Assembly (NCBI RefSeq): GCF_009834365.1
Contig: NZ_CP041348.1
Coordinates: 2,393,001-2,457,000 of the forward strand
Direction of reading: 5' to 3'
DNA from: Komagataeibacter xylinus
GTDB lineage: Bacteria > Pseudomonadota > Alphaproteobacteria > Acetobacterales > Acetobacteraceae
Length of the DNA stretch: 64,000 nt
Of the stretch, positions 47,695 to 60,821 are shown piece by piece. Both the position numbers and the translations under genes were made by a program. The notes beneath the pieces were generated by a model. It saw only the letters and a program-made list of their open reading frames with translations, searched no databases and had not been told where the DNA came from. Each line of letters opens with the position of its first letter. The first letter of the stretch is position 1.

Positions 47695-48167
47695 GATGGT
47701 GTGCCCGTGGTGGGGAGCGTGCCCCGGCCTGTTGTGAGGCTGCGGGCGCGCACGCGGGCATCGGCGCGGCGGGTAGCTGCTGCCTGTGGCTCCCAGATCT
47801 GGAAGGTGCGGCCCAGCCCCATGAAGGTGACCTGGTCGGTCAGGCCCGCGTGGGCGCGCAGGGATTCCGGCAGCAGGATGCGACCTTCGCGGTCAGCCTC
47901 GAACGGATAGGCATCGGCATAGAGGGCGGTGGCCAGGTCGTCGTGATCTTCAGAAAAAATGTCCATTTCATCCAGCGGGCGGGTCAGTGCGGCAAAAGCA
48001 TCAGCGGGCCATGCCTCGAGGCAGGGATGCAGATGGGACGGACGCAGGATGGCCAGCGGCTCGCCCGATTTGGCCCGGGCACGCAGCGCGGCACGGAATG
48101 CAGAGGGAATGGAAACGCGCCCTTTTGCATCCAGCCGGTTCTGGTGTGTGCCCAGGAATACACTCAC
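47691..48167 (-). CDS. mraZ: Transcriptional regulator MraZ
   Basis: This 158-residue protein, first gene of the cluster, starts at a GTG (48165-48167) that gives the standard beginning [19 protein letters not shown]. It has two AbrB-like half-motifs ([10 protein letters not shown] and [13 protein letters not shown]) that form the ring-shaped DNA-binding protein. GGAGGG lies upstream. MraZ binds repeats ahead of its own gene, seen here at 48263-48287. Confidence 0.95.
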   Translation of the reverse strand: MSVFLGTHQNRLDAKGRVSIPSAFRAALRARAKSGEPLAILRPSHLHPCLEAWPADAFAALTRPLDEMDIFSEDHDDLATALYADAYPFEADREGRILLPESLRAHAGLTDQVTFMGLGRTFQIWEPQAAATRRADARVRARSLTTGRGTLPTTGTPS

Positions 48168-48262
48168 GCTGCGCGATGCCCTCCCTCGGCAAATTTCGAA
48201 AACCCAGTGCTCAGCCCCCGTGGCGCCTGTTACCGCGCCCCTTTCTGAATCTGGTGTGAGCA

Positions 48263-48287
48263 TGGGATAACATGGGATTTTATGGGG
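48263..48287. promoter_or_regulatory. MraZ operator (three TGGGR repeats)
   Basis: TGGGA at 48263, TGGGA at 48273 and TGGGG at 48283 occur with exact 10-bp spacing, about 96-120 nt upstream of the mraZ start. This matches the TGGG-N5 direct repeats bound by MraZ in E. coli. It should repress the cluster promoter. The surrounding gap 48168-48490 shows no gene. Confidence 0.85.
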
Positions 48288-48490
48288 GGTCAATTAAAGA
48301 TGCAGGAAAGATGGCCAAAAAATACAGTTATTGCAGCACAGGTGAGTGATGCGGCATGTAAAACCGTACCGAGCGCATCCAATATGGCAGGAATGTGCCT
48401 TGTTTATGATTTGTTCTTCGGCGTTAATACTTGTAAACAACTCTGGGTAGAGTGCCTTGCCCAAAGCGGTCGAATTCTGGAAATGGGGAA

Positions 48491-48906
48491 AATGCCAGAC
48501 GGTCTGTAAGCCGGGTTCTGTCCGCCCCTTGCGGGGCGGGACGATCATTCCTCTGCGATGCGCATTGCTACGCACCTGACGCGACCAACCCGAACGACAG
48601 GGCGGAAAAACCCCTGATGGCGCCTTGCGGCCCATCCGCCGTTCCTATTCGGTCTTGCTCCCGGTGGGGTTTGCCCTGCCATCCATGTTACCATGCATGC
48701 GGTGCGCTCTTACCGCACCGTTTCACCCTTGCCCCCAACGTCGCCCGCATTGCTGCGCGCGCCGCCGTGAGGGCGGTCTGTTTTCTGTGGCACTGTCCCT
48801 GGGGTCGCCCCCGCCGGCCGTTAGCCGGCACCGTTTTTCCGTGGAGCCCGGACTTTCCTCCATCACGCGTATGACCACGTGGCAGCGACCGTCCGACCGT
48901 CTGGCA
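48491..48906 (-). ncRNA. rnpB: RNase P RNA (type A)
   Basis: The catalytic RNA of RNase P lies on the minus strand. The P1 stem is formed by TGCCAGACGGTC-type sequence at 48906 and its complement CCGTCTGGCA at 48491. The conserved 5' block GAGGAAAGTCCGGGCTCC (seen reversed at 48842-48861), the universal ACAGAAAACAGACCGCC segment and the 3' GAACCCGGCTTACAGACC are present. Ends are estimated from P1 to within a few bases. Confidence 0.95.
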
Positions 48907-48998
48907 TGCGGAAACTGGCGGTGCATGCGCGCAGCGTCAAGCGATAAATGAGGGGGCCTGTGTTCTTTCAATCCGTTTTTCAGCCTGAAAGGCGCTCC

Positions 48999-49955
48999 AT
49001 GCCCGATTCAACCGCCGCCTCCCGCCCTGGCCTGCTCACCCGCACATTGCTGGGCGGCATGCACTGGTGGCACGCGCGGCGGCGTAACGTCGAGCCCCAT
49101 ACGCTGGAGGATATGCGCCGCAAGCTCGACCGCCCATGTTTTCCCATGGGGCTGTCTGCGCTGCAGGTGCGGCGCGTGATCAACTGCCGCGTGCCGGGGC
49201 GTGACGGCCTGCTGGCCGCCCGGCTGTATGTGCCCTATGGCCGGGTGCATGGGGTGGTGCTGTTCATGCATGGGGGCGGGTATGTGCATTGCGGGCTGAA
49301 CTCGCATCACGGCATATGCTGCAGGCTGGCGCGGCAGTCAGGGGCGGCAGTGCTGTCCATTGATTACAGCCTGGCCCCCGAGAACCGCTTTCCCCATGCG
49401 GTGGAGGATTGCTGGGCGGCGTTGCAGTGGCTGGCGGGCGAGGCGCATCGCTGGGGCGGCCCGATTGCGGTCGCGGGTGACAGCGCGGGCGGCACGCTGG
49501 CCGCCGTGCTGGCCCAGATGGCGCGTGACCGGGGCGGCCCGGCACTTGCCATGCAACTGCTCTATTATCCCTCCCTGTATGGGGATCGTGACGTACCCTC
49601 CCGCGAGACCTATGCCACGGGCTACATGCTCTCCACCAAGCTGATGGAATGGTATGCCGAGCAGTATATCTGCACGCCGGCCGACCTGCATGACCCACGG
49701 CTTGCGCCCATTTTCGCGCCCTCGCTCGCTGGCCTGCCGCCTGCCGTGATCGGGCTGGCGCAATGCGACCCCCTGCATGATGAAGGCACCGGCTATGCCC
49801 ACGCCCTGCAGCAGGCAGGAGGCCAGGCCGAGACCCGCACCTGGCGCGGCACGGTGCATGGGTTCCTCAATTTCTACGCCTTCCTGCCTGCGGGCCGCGC
49901 GGCCATAAAATATGGCGCCCATGCCCTGCGGCGCGTGCTGCGCGGGCACGCCTGA
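48999..49955 (+). CDS. HSL-family alpha/beta hydrolase
   Basis: This 318-residue protein is close to the hormone-sensitive lipase-like esterases. The oxyanion loop is FMHGGGYVHCG, the nucleophile GDSAGGTLA, and the catalytic Asp/His lie near ALCDP-like LAQCDPLHDEG and TVHGFLNF. It has a short membrane-like front only. The start ATG 48999 is chosen over a frame 17 residues longer. It probably hydrolyses carboxylic esters; the substrate is unknown. Confidence 0.88.
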   Translation: MPDSTAASRPGLLTRTLLGGMHWWHARRRNVEPHTLEDMRRKLDRPCFPMGLSALQVRRVINCRVPGRDGLLAARLYVPYGRVHGVVLFMHGGGYVHCGLNSHHGICCRLARQSGAAVLSIDYSLAPENRFPHAVEDCWAALQWLAGEAHRWGGPIAVAGDSAGGTLAAVLAQMARDRGGPALAMQLLYYPSLYGDRDVPSRETYATGYMLSTKLMEWYAEQYICTPADLHDPRLAPIFAPSLAGLPPAVIGLAQCDPLHDEGTGYAHALQQAGGQAETRTWRGTVHGFLNFYAFLPAGRAAIKYGAHALRRVLRGHA

Positions 49956-49963
49956 AAAGCAGG

Positions 49964-50005
49964 AAAAGTTTTGGGTGAAGCTTTTTTAAAAAAGCTGCCC
50001 TTAAA
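49964..50005. repeat. Extragenic A/T-palindrome, copy 1
   Basis: AAAAGTTTTGGGTGAAGC precedes the perfect palindrome GCTTTTTTAAAAAAGC (49980-49995), then GCTGCC. The same core recurs at 53640-53678 and 57036-57102. It lies behind the hydrolase gene and may end its transcript. Confidence 0.75.
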
Positions 50006-50092
50006 GGCGCCAGAAAATCGCGGATATCGTCTGCTGCGGGGGCTTTGGCGGAGCGCTTAGATCAGAATATCCAGACTGTATCAGGCAAGGCA

Positions 50093-50221
50093 TCAAGGTT
50101 TCTTTGTAATAACCTTTTTTACCTTATATGTGCCTTTTATTTTAATTTCAGTATCGCTTCTTATATTATTCATGAATGCATCGAAGCTTTGAGCGATCCT
50201 TGATGTTGCGTCATTACCCAT
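50093..50221 (-). CDS. Small AT-rich ORF (42 aa)
   Basis: A 42-residue frame starts at an ATG (50219-50221) with GAGG upstream and reads MGNDATSRIAQSF, then a Lys-rich tail ending ITKKP. The stretch 50006-50329 is AT-rich against the rest of the chromosome. A second frame in the same stretch also starts at an ATG (near 50287) but ends early. The ORF may be the remnant of an acquired gene or a real small protein. No other gene is seen in the gap 49956-50329. Confidence 0.3.
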   Translation of the reverse strand: MGNDATSRIAQSFDAFMNNIRSDTEIKIKGTYKVKKVITKKP

Positions 50222-50329
50222 ATAGTCGCCTCAACTTCTGATATTTCCTTTTGAGACGGCAAAGCTTTTACATTTCTGATATTGATCATGTCCCGACCCT
50301 GCTTGATTGGCTGCTACACCCCCTGCGCC

Positions 50330-50782
50330 TTAAGGCAGCGGGTGGAACATGCCGGGCGACTGCCAGTCGGTCAGGGCCTTCTGGTCCAGCCGGTCGATGC
50401 GCAGCGTGAACAGTAGCGGCAGCGTATTGCGGTCACCGGGGCATTTGCCGGAATGTTTTTCCATGACCTGAATGCGGGTGGCATCGGCCGGGTCGTTGCC
50501 ATTGACCACAAAGAGCAGGCAGTCCTTCGCATCCGCCGTCATGCCGTTATGGGTGACGATGGTGCGAAAGTGCTCGACAAGTGCCGTGTTGTCGAACCAG
50601 CTCGTGCGCGAGAAGGTCAGCTTGTCGGCGGCCTGGTCCAGCCACCCCATGCGGCCCACGAGGATGACGAGGGCCGCCATGGGGATGAGCATGAGCACGC
50701 GGCGGATGATGCGCTGCTTCAGCGTAACCGGCGCGCGCCTGCGGCTCAGGCGCGGGGGGGAGGGGGATGTGTCATTGCTCAT
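50330..50782 (-). CDS. Hypothetical membrane-anchored protein (150 aa)
   Basis: This protein has a Pro/Arg-rich cytosolic front, then one membrane helix near residues 29-44 (LMLIPMAALVILVGRM), then a periplasmic domain with two Cys (DCLLFVV and GKCPGD) that might form a disulfide. No family is recognised. It follows zwf on the same strand, 7 nt after it, so both are likely on one transcript. Confidence 0.6.
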   Translation of the reverse strand: MSNDTSPSPPRLSRRRAPVTLKQRIIRRVLMLIPMAALVILVGRMGWLDQAADKLTFSRTSWFDNTALVEHFRTIVTHNGMTADAKDCLLFVVNGNDPADATRIQVMEKHSGKCPGDRNTLPLLFTLRIDRLDQKALTDWQSPGMFHPLP

Positions 50783-50789
50783 GCGGCGG

Positions 50790-52271
<1,482 letters not shown>

Positions 52272-52525
52272 CGAACGTGGGCCTCCTGCCTGTATCTGGT
52301 GCCCCGCATGGCCGGGCGGGCATGCTTGACGTATGCGGACATGACGCGAAAGCGGCATATGGGGTGCAGCTTCGATTACGGCCCGGCTCTCTGGCCTGTC
52401 AAGTTGGCATTGACCAGCGGGCGGTGGCGCGATAATCCCGCCGTTCCATCCCGTCGCCTAGTGACATTCCCTTCATGTGTGCGCGGGCGGGAACGGCGCA
52501 ATCACGATATCTGGAGAAACCTGCC

Positions 52526-52801
52526 ATGAATGCTGACAATTTCGAGGCGGACGACAACCCCGCCGCAGTTGGTGGTATCGCAGCCGATCGCCTGCGCAGC
52601 ATCATCGAACGCGTTGAGCGGCTGGAAGAAGAGCGCAAGGCGCTCGCGGGCGATATCAAGGATATTTTCACCGAGGCGAAGTCGGCAGGCTTTGATGTCA
52701 AGGTGATCCGCCAGATCATCCGCCTGCGCAAGCAGGAACCGGCGGAAGTGGAAGAACAGGAAACCCTGCTCGACATCTATCGTCGCGCGCTTGGCATGTA
52801 A
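52526..52801 (+). CDS. DUF2312 family protein
   Basis: This 91-residue protein is of the alphaproteobacterial DUF2312 type. The core is helical (ERVERLEEERKALAGDIKDI, then FTEAKSAGFDVKVIRQIIRL). It is related in pattern to GapR, a DNA-binding coiled-coil protein that recognises overtwisted DNA. The start ATG 52526 with GGAG upstream removes 17 unrelated residues. Confidence 0.85.
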   Translation: MNADNFEADDNPAAVGGIAADRLRSIIERVERLEEERKALAGDIKDIFTEAKSAGFDVKVIRQIIRLRKQEPAEVEEQETLLDIYRRALGM

Positions 52802-52907
52802 CCCGCGCAGGTTGTAGGATCGTCCCCTCCAACGCCCTTGCCGGCCGGTGCGTGGTGGCTGGCCATGGCCGTGCCGGGGCTCTCTGTCCGTTCAGGTTGC
52901 ACGCTGC

Positions 52908-53597
52908 ATGATGTCGTCGCTTTTTCCACAATGGATGCCCGCGTGGACGCAGGCCGTGCTGCTGGTGGGCGGCATGCTGTTTACCCTATTGTGGATGCTG
53001 GTGCCGTTTGCCGTGTTTGGCGTAAAGGGGCGGCTTGATAACCTGGCCATTCAGCTTGATGACCTGCAGGCCGAGCTGCGCGTGCTGGCGCTGGGCCTCA
53101 ACGGCCAGTCAGCACAACAACAGCCCCCCGCTGTGGCGGATGCGCTGACCGAGCGGGTGCCCGCGCCCACGTCAGGGGATGCGTCGGTGTGGGAGCCTGC
53201 GCCACCTGTGGATATGGGGCCGGAGGAGCGCAGCGCGTCGCGTGATATCCCCGCCTATGAACGGCGCGTGCCGCGTGCCCGGCCTGCGCCATCGCCCTCG
53301 TGGCCTGCTGCGCCTGCGCCCGTGGCTCCCGCACCACACAGGCCGATGGAAGAGGATGCCTGGCCCCCAACCACGCCGTCGCGTGAGCCATCGCCCGCCC
53401 AGCCTTATGTCCCCCGCCGCCCCGAGCCGTCCTATGATGCGGGGGCAGAACCCGGCCTGGCGGACTGGAGCCGTGAACCGGTGCGGCCTGCCGCTCCGCG
53501 CGTGACACCTGCGCGCCCGGTCCGGGCTTCGGTCTGGCCCCCTGAGCGCCGGACGCGCGCCGAGCCTACCCTGCGCTGGCCGCCGCGCCCAGAGTGA
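52908..53597 (+). CDS. Membrane-anchored Pro-rich protein
   Basis: This 229-residue protein starts at ATG 52908 (a second ATG follows directly). One membrane helix (AVLLVGGMLFTLLWMLVPFA) is followed by a short coil (LDNLAIQLDDLQAELRVLAL) and a Pro/Ala/Arg-rich tail of about 150 residues without a fold pattern. The function is not known. Similar anchored low-complexity proteins can act at the cell envelope. Confidence 0.6.
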   Translation: MMSSLFPQWMPAWTQAVLLVGGMLFTLLWMLVPFAVFGVKGRLDNLAIQLDDLQAELRVLALGLNGQSAQQQPPAVADALTERVPAPTSGDASVWEPAPPVDMGPEERSASRDIPAYERRVPRARPAPSPSWPAAPAPVAPAPHRPMEEDAWPPTTPSREPSPAQPYVPRRPEPSYDAGAEPGLADWSREPVRPAAPRVTPARPVRASVWPPERRTRAEPTLRWPPRPE

Positions 53598-53639
53598 GCG
53601 CGGCGCGAGGGCATCCTTTTTTTAAAGGTGAGAAGGGTT

Positions 53640-53678
53640 CTGAAGCTTTTTGAAAAAAGCTTCATCAAAAACTTTTGT
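53640..53678. repeat. Extragenic A/T-palindrome, copy 2
   Basis: In inverted orientation, GAAGCTTTTTgAAAAAAGCTTC (53640-53661, palindromic) is followed by ATCAAAAACTTTTGTTT. It lies between two convergent genes (ends at 53597 and 53684), as expected of a two-way terminator or REP-like element. Confidence 0.8.
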
Positions 53679-53683
53679 TTGTA

Positions 53684-55987
<2,304 letters not shown>

Positions 55988-56023
55988 CAATTCGGGTAAT
56001 CCCGTAGTGATAAGGCGTATGCC

Positions 56024-56293
56024 TTATTCCGCTGCCAGCGGCAGGGCTTCCACGGAAACGTGCACGCGGCCTTCAGCGCGGCGCACGAACTTCACATGGC
56101 CATCTACCAGGGAAAACAGGGTGTGGTCGCGGCCAACGCCAACATTCACACCCGGCTTCATCTTCGTGCCGCGCTGGCGCACGATGATGTTGCCTGCGAT
56201 GACGCTCTCGCCACCAAACTTCTTGACGCCAAGACGACGCCCGGCGCTATCGCGCCCGTTACGGGACGAACCGCCTGCCTTTTTTTGTGCCAT
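56024..56293 (-). CDS. rpmA: Ribosomal protein L27
   Basis: This is an 89-residue L27. The front [20 protein letters not shown] is typical, as is [20 protein letters not shown]. It sits at the peptidyl transferase centre. It is 65 nt downstream of rplU. Confidence 0.98.
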   Translation of the reverse strand: MAQKKAGGSSRNGRDSAGRRLGVKKFGGESVIAGNIIVRQRGTKMKPGVNVGVGRDHTLFSLVDGHVKFVRRAEGRVHVSVEALPLAAE

Positions 56294-56358
56294 TGCCTGA
56301 ACTCCTTAAAACTGAAATCTCTGATCTGACCTGCCCGGACCAAAGGCCCGGAGAGGGA

Positions 56359-56673
56359 TCAGGCGGCGTTGATCGCGGAGATGCGCACCACGGTCACCGG
56401 CTGGCGGTGGCCATTCTTGCGGCGGCTGTTCTGCCGGCGGCGCTTCTTGAAGATGATGACCTTGGCCAGACGGTCCTGCGCGATCACGGTTGCCGTGACG
56501 GTCGCACCCTTGACGGTCGGCGCACCAATGGTCGTGCCGCTTTCGCCGCCAACGGCGAGAACCTGGTCGAAGGTGATGGTGGCGCCGGCTTCGGCTTCCA
56601 GCTTCTCGACCTTCAGGACGGCATCTTTCGCAACGCGGTACTGCTTACCGCCGGTACGGATAACTGCAAACAT
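56359..56673 (-). CDS. rplU: Ribosomal protein L21
   Basis: This is a 104-residue L21. [20 protein letters not shown] and the basic [20 protein letters not shown] are the family marks. It is the first gene of the L21-L27-ObgE-ProB group. The gap 56674-56917 holds its promoter and shows no gene. Confidence 0.98.
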   Translation of the reverse strand: MFAVIRTGGKQYRVAKDAVLKVEKLEAEAGATITFDQVLAVGGESGTTIGAPTVKGATVTATVIAQDRLAKVIIFKKRRRQNSRRKNGHRQPVTVVRISAINAA

Positions 56674-56917
56674 TCTCTATCTATCTTTCCGATCTCTTGG
56701 CGTGCGCGGCATTGCGGGAATGCAGGCGGCACGGCCCAGTCGCTTTTTTATATTGGCCACATTGCAGCGGCGCCCCGTCCGCGCGGGGTGAATGCGGGCT
56801 TTTACTGGCTGCGGGAGGCGAGGTCAATATTTTTATGGCGCCGTCGAATAGCTAAAAAAGACCCCTTGCGCGGGGGCGCGTGCCACCCTATAAGCCGCTG
56901 CATCACCGCGTGCAGTT

Positions 56918-57007
<90 letters not shown>

Positions 57008-57035
57008 CTGCATCGCGTGTGTTCTTCCCTGAAAA

Positions 57036-57102
57036 ACAAAAGTTTTTGGTGAAGCTTTTAAAAAAAGCTTCAGAAAACGGCTGCCTTTTTTAAAAAGACA
57101 GC
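57036..57102. repeat. Extragenic A/T-palindrome, copy 3
   Basis: ACAAAAGTTTTTGGTGAAGC leads to GAAGCTTTTaAAAAAAGCTTC (57051-57071). A second hairpin, GCTGCCTTTTTT/AAAAAGACAGC (57080-57102), follows. The core matches the copies at 49964 and 53640. It lies between tRNA-Ser and the end of guaD. Confidence 0.8.
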
Positions 57103-57132
57103 ACTCCGGAACTTTTGTTGTCAGGTCACCGC

Positions 57133-58476
57133 TTAAAGTGTGACCCCCTGTTCACGGTCATGCACCTTTATGCCGCCTGCATAGGTTGCACGTATGCTGC
57201 GGTCATCGCCCAGCATCATCAGCGTGAACAGAAGGTCGGCCGTGTTGTCGCACATTTCCGTCCGCAGGGCCTGCAGGGGCGTGGCCTTCGGGTCGAGAAT
57301 GCACAGGTCGGCGTCCATGCCTGCCGCTACCGTGCCGATCCGTCCATCAAGGTGCAATGCGTGCGCGCCGCCCTGCGTTGCCAGCCAGAAGGCCTGCACA
57401 GGGTGCAGGCGGTGGCCGTTCATCTGCGCGATCTTGTAAGCCTCGTTCATGGATTGCAGATGCGACAGGCTGGTGCCCGCGCCAATATCGGTGCCCAGCC
57501 CCGTGCGCACCGGGCGTTTTGCGTCCATCACGTCAAACAGCCGGAAAGCCCCGCTGCCCAGGAACAGGTTCGACGTGGGGCAGTGCGCCAGCGCGCAGCC
57601 GCTTTCGTGGCAGCGGCACAGGTCCTGCTCGTCCACATAAATGCCGTGGCCCATCACGCTGCGCGGGCGCACCAGGCCCGCGCGGTCATATACATCAAGG
57701 TAAGAGCGGCTGTTGGGAAAGAGTTCGGCCACCCAAGCCACCTCTGCCCGGTTCTCGGCCAGATGGGTCTGCATGAACAGCGTTTCGTCCTGCGCCAGCA
57801 GCGCACCTGCGAGTTCAAGCTGCTCGGGCGTGCTGGTGGGGGCGAAGCGGGGAGTAACGGCATAAAACTGGCGGTTTTTGCCATGCCAGCGCTCGATCAG
57901 CGCGCGTGATTCATCATAGCCACGCTGGGCGGTATCGCGCAGGAAGTCGGGCGCATTGCGGTCCATCAGCACCTTGCCCGCCACCATCAGCGTGCCGAGG
58001 CGGGAGGATTCGGTAAAGAACGCATCGACCGATTGCGGATGCACGGTGCAGTACACCGCCGCCGTGGTGGTGCCGCAGCGCAGCAGTTCGCGCAGGAACG
58101 TGCGCGCGATTGTTGCGGCATATTCCCCATCGGCAAAACGGCGTTCGGTGGGGAAGGTGTAGCGTTCCAGCCATTCCAGCAACTGCTCGCCATAGGCTGC
58201 GATCATGGGCAGTTGCGGGTAATGGACATGCGTATCCACAAACCCTGCCGAGATCAGGCATCCCCGGTAATCGGTGACGTCGGTGCCGGGGGGGAGGTGG
58301 GCCACGGTTTCGCCGTAGGGGCCGACATGGGTGATGCGCCCGTCGGTGATCACAACCAGCCCGTCAGGTTCCTCCACCAGCGCATCGGTGGCCGGCATGA
58401 GAAACGGGTTGCCCCGAAAGGTTACGATATGGCCGCGAAGGGCTGCGTGGGCCAGGGGCGTGGGGGCAGGGGTCAT
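57133..58476 (-). CDS. guaD: Guanine deaminase
   Basis: This 447-residue amidohydrolase converts guanine to xanthine. Metal ligands and neighbours are GFVDTHVHYPQL, LRCGTTTAAVY, QTHLAENRAEV, VMGHGIYVDEQDL and LGTDIGAGTSLS. GGAG lies before the ATG. Confidence 0.94.
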   Translation of the reverse strand: MTPAPTPLAHAALRGHIVTFRGNPFLMPATDALVEEPDGLVVITDGRITHVGPYGETVAHLPPGTDVTDYRGCLISAGFVDTHVHYPQLPMIAAYGEQLLEWLERYTFPTERRFADGEYAATIARTFLRELLRCGTTTAAVYCTVHPQSVDAFFTESSRLGTLMVAGKVLMDRNAPDFLRDTAQRGYDESRALIERWHGKNRQFYAVTPRFAPTSTPEQLELAGALLAQDETLFMQTHLAENRAEVAWVAELFPNSRSYLDVYDRAGLVRPRSVMGHGIYVDEQDLCRCHESGCALAHCPTSNLFLGSGAFRLFDVMDAKRPVRTGLGTDIGAGTSLSHLQSMNEAYKIAQMNGHRLHPVQAFWLATQGGAHALHLDGRIGTVAAGMDADLCILDPKATPLQALRTEMCDNTADLLFTLMMLGDDRSIRATYAGGIKVHDREQGVTL

Positions 58477-58511
58477 GTTGGCTCCATTTCCCTGCCGGTC
58501 CGGGCGTTGTG

Positions 58512-60623
58512 TCAGGACATCTCGCTGGTGCGGTAAGGCTGGGAGGCATCAAGGAAAGCGGCGTTGGCGCCAAGTTCATAGGAAATGACCAGCAGATACG
58601 CAATGGCGCGGGTGATCTCGATGCGCGACGTAATGTTGCCTTCCGCCGCCTCAAGCCGGCGCAGGCTGCGCGTGGCCCCGCGCGCGACCCGGGCCGTGCG
58701 GCCAAAGCGCCCGTAGCGCCCGCTGAACTGCGACATGCGATTGAGGAACAGTTCAATGGCGCGATCCGCCGCAGGCGGCAGTTGCCCGCGCTCAAGTACC
58801 GTGCGCAGCCGGATGATGTTCAGCCCGATGGTCATGGCCGAGAGCGTGCCCTGCAGATAGGCCTCGATGGTGGGCGTCGGCGTAGGGCCTGCATGGCGGA
58901 TCAGGCGAGAGAAACGGTCGGTATTGCGCCCGATCCACGATTGTGTGCGCGGCATGGGCTCGGCGGAGGCGAGGTGACGCAGGTCATGCAGTGTGCGGTT
59001 GCGCATGCGCCAGCGCTCTTCGTCATTATCGAAGGGCAGCACCGCGCGGAAGATCAGCACGGCAAAGCCGATACTGCACAGCAGCGCGAAGGAGGCGTTG
59101 AAATACGCAATCTCGTTCAGGCGCGTCTGGTTGCCCGGCCCCACGAGGTTGGGCAGGAACAGGCAGTACGAGGCCGCTGCCCCCGCCGTGGCCGGGTTGC
59201 GCGCGGCAAGTCCGCCCGCAATCATGGGCAGGGCGAGTACGGCTGCCAGCATCTCGAATTCTGCCGGTCGCGGCATGACCAGCATGACCAGAAAACCCGA
59301 TACAAGAACCGCCCAGCACGCCCCGCGCAGGAAGTTCATGGTGCCTACCACCGGGTTCTCGCGCGTGGCGAACAGGCCGCATGTCACCGCGACCATGGTG
59401 ATGAAGCCGATGCCGTTGGCCCAGGCCGTGACCTCCCATATCAGTGCGGATGCGCCAATGGCCACGGCGGCGCGGATGCCGTTATAGGCGGCTTCCTTGA
59501 AGTCGCGGTGCGCCTCGATGCGGAAATGGAAGTGATCGCCACGGATCTCGTGCTGGCTGGCGTCGAACTCGGCAATGGCCTGTTCCAGTTCACCCAGCAG
59601 TTCATCGAGCGCGTTGTGCAGGATGCGGCAGTTCAGCAGGTCGTCCACCTCGGCCGTCTCGGTGCTGGGCTCCATGCTGATTTCATGGCTCAGCGCATCA
59701 ATGATGCGCTGGCGGCATACGCCGCGCAGGTCCTGCAGGTCCTGCTGGATGTGCGGAATTTCGGAATCATTTTCCAGCCGCGCGGGCACGCCGAGCAGGA
59801 AGGTGCGGGTGAGTAGCGAGGTCTCGGTAAACTGCTCGTTGGTGGTTTCCAGCGCCTTGATGCGCGCCATCATGCCCAGACCGCGTGAGAGCAGGACTGA
59901 CACGGCAGCAAGGGCCGCGCGCGCGTGGTCGCCTTCATGCCCGTGCGGGCCCATCTCGACTTCACTGAACTCGATCTGGTCATTGATGCTCAGGATGGTG
60001 CCAAACAGGGCGCGCGAGCGCACGAAGGCCGCGTCATCGCCCGCAAGCAGGTTGGCCACCGCCTCGGTGGAACTGCCCAGCGCCATCTGGATCTTCTGGC
60101 GCATGTTGCGCCGCGCGCTCGAGGCGAGGTTATGCGCGAACAGCACCGCCACCAGCGTCTCGCACGTAATGCCCAGCACGATATAGGATGTGCGCGACAT
60201 GGTGATCATGAAGATGTTGTCAGGGTCGCGCGTCGCGGCAAGCGCAATGATGGCGCAGGTATAGCCCGAAAGCACCAGCGCATAGGAGCGGAAGTTGCGC
60301 ACCAGGGTCGCGCACATGCAGCACAGCCCGATCCACATGCTGATGGCGGGAAAGAACAGCCATGGCGCCTGCGGAAACGAACAGACCAGGATCACCGCGC
60401 TGATCGCCCCGATGGCGGTGCCCACCAGTCGCCACCGCGCCTTGGAAAGGCTCTCCCCGCGTGAGCCCTGGGCCACGATCCACACGGTCATGGCGGCCCA
60501 TGGCGGGTCGTCAAGTTCCATCCACATGGCGATGGTCAGCGCCATCAGGGCCGCGACCGTGGTGCGCACGGCAAAGCCAAGGGCTTCTGGCGTGGGGGCG
60601 TAGAGCCATTTCAGGCCGCTCAT
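58512..60623 (-). CDS. FUSC-family aromatic acid exporter-like protein
   Basis: This inner membrane protein of about 703 residues is related to AaeB/YccS. Two membrane blocks are separated by a long cytosolic domain: helices near residues 15-140 (RTTVAALMALTIAMWMEL, YALVLSGYTCAIIALAAT), a soluble part (about 150-350), and a second set (ALIWEVTAWANGIGFITMVA, ACWAVLVSGFLVMLVM). The front PPWAAMTVWIV is a family mark. The start at MSGLKW (60621-60623) is favoured; a longer frame to 60761 is possible. Likely export of weak organic acids; the substrate is unproved. Confidence 0.85.
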   Translation of the reverse strand: MSGLKWLYAPTPEALGFAVRTTVAALMALTIAMWMELDDPPWAAMTVWIVAQGSRGESLSKARWRLVGTAIGAISAVILVCSFPQAPWLFFPAISMWIGLCCMCATLVRNFRSYALVLSGYTCAIIALAATRDPDNIFMITMSRTSYIVLGITCETLVAVLFAHNLASSARRNMRQKIQMALGSSTEAVANLLAGDDAAFVRSRALFGTILSINDQIEFSEVEMGPHGHEGDHARAALAAVSVLLSRGLGMMARIKALETTNEQFTETSLLTRTFLLGVPARLENDSEIPHIQQDLQDLRGVCRQRIIDALSHEISMEPSTETAEVDDLLNCRILHNALDELLGELEQAIAEFDASQHEIRGDHFHFRIEAHRDFKEAAYNGIRAAVAIGASALIWEVTAWANGIGFITMVAVTCGLFATRENPVVGTMNFLRGACWAVLVSGFLVMLVMPRPAEFEMLAAVLALPMIAGGLAARNPATAGAAASYCLFLPNLVGPGNQTRLNEIAYFNASFALLCSIGFAVLIFRAVLPFDNDEERWRMRNRTLHDLRHLASAEPMPRTQSWIGRNTDRFSRLIRHAGPTPTPTIEAYLQGTLSAMTIGLNIIRLRTVLERGQLPPAADRAIELFLNRMSQFSGRYGRFGRTARVARGATRSLRRLEAAEGNITSRIEITRAIAYLLVISYELGANAAFLDASQPYRTSEMS

Positions 60624-60821
60624 GCGCGCATAGCCTGGCGCGCGGATGGTGGGGAAATGCTTTCCGCTGAAAAGGCGGGTCAGGAAAGAGGGCAGAAGAT
60701 TGAGGTCTGCAGGCACGATATACGGCTTCCGGCGGCAAGGGGCCCCATACCCATAGCCCATCTTGGCATGACGTAATGGTGTTGCGAGCGCATATCAGGC
60801 ATCGGCTTTCCTCGTGACGGA

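Noticed and set aside
48452..48951. Short plus- and minus-strand frames at 48452-48971
   Set aside because: They lie within RNase P RNA.
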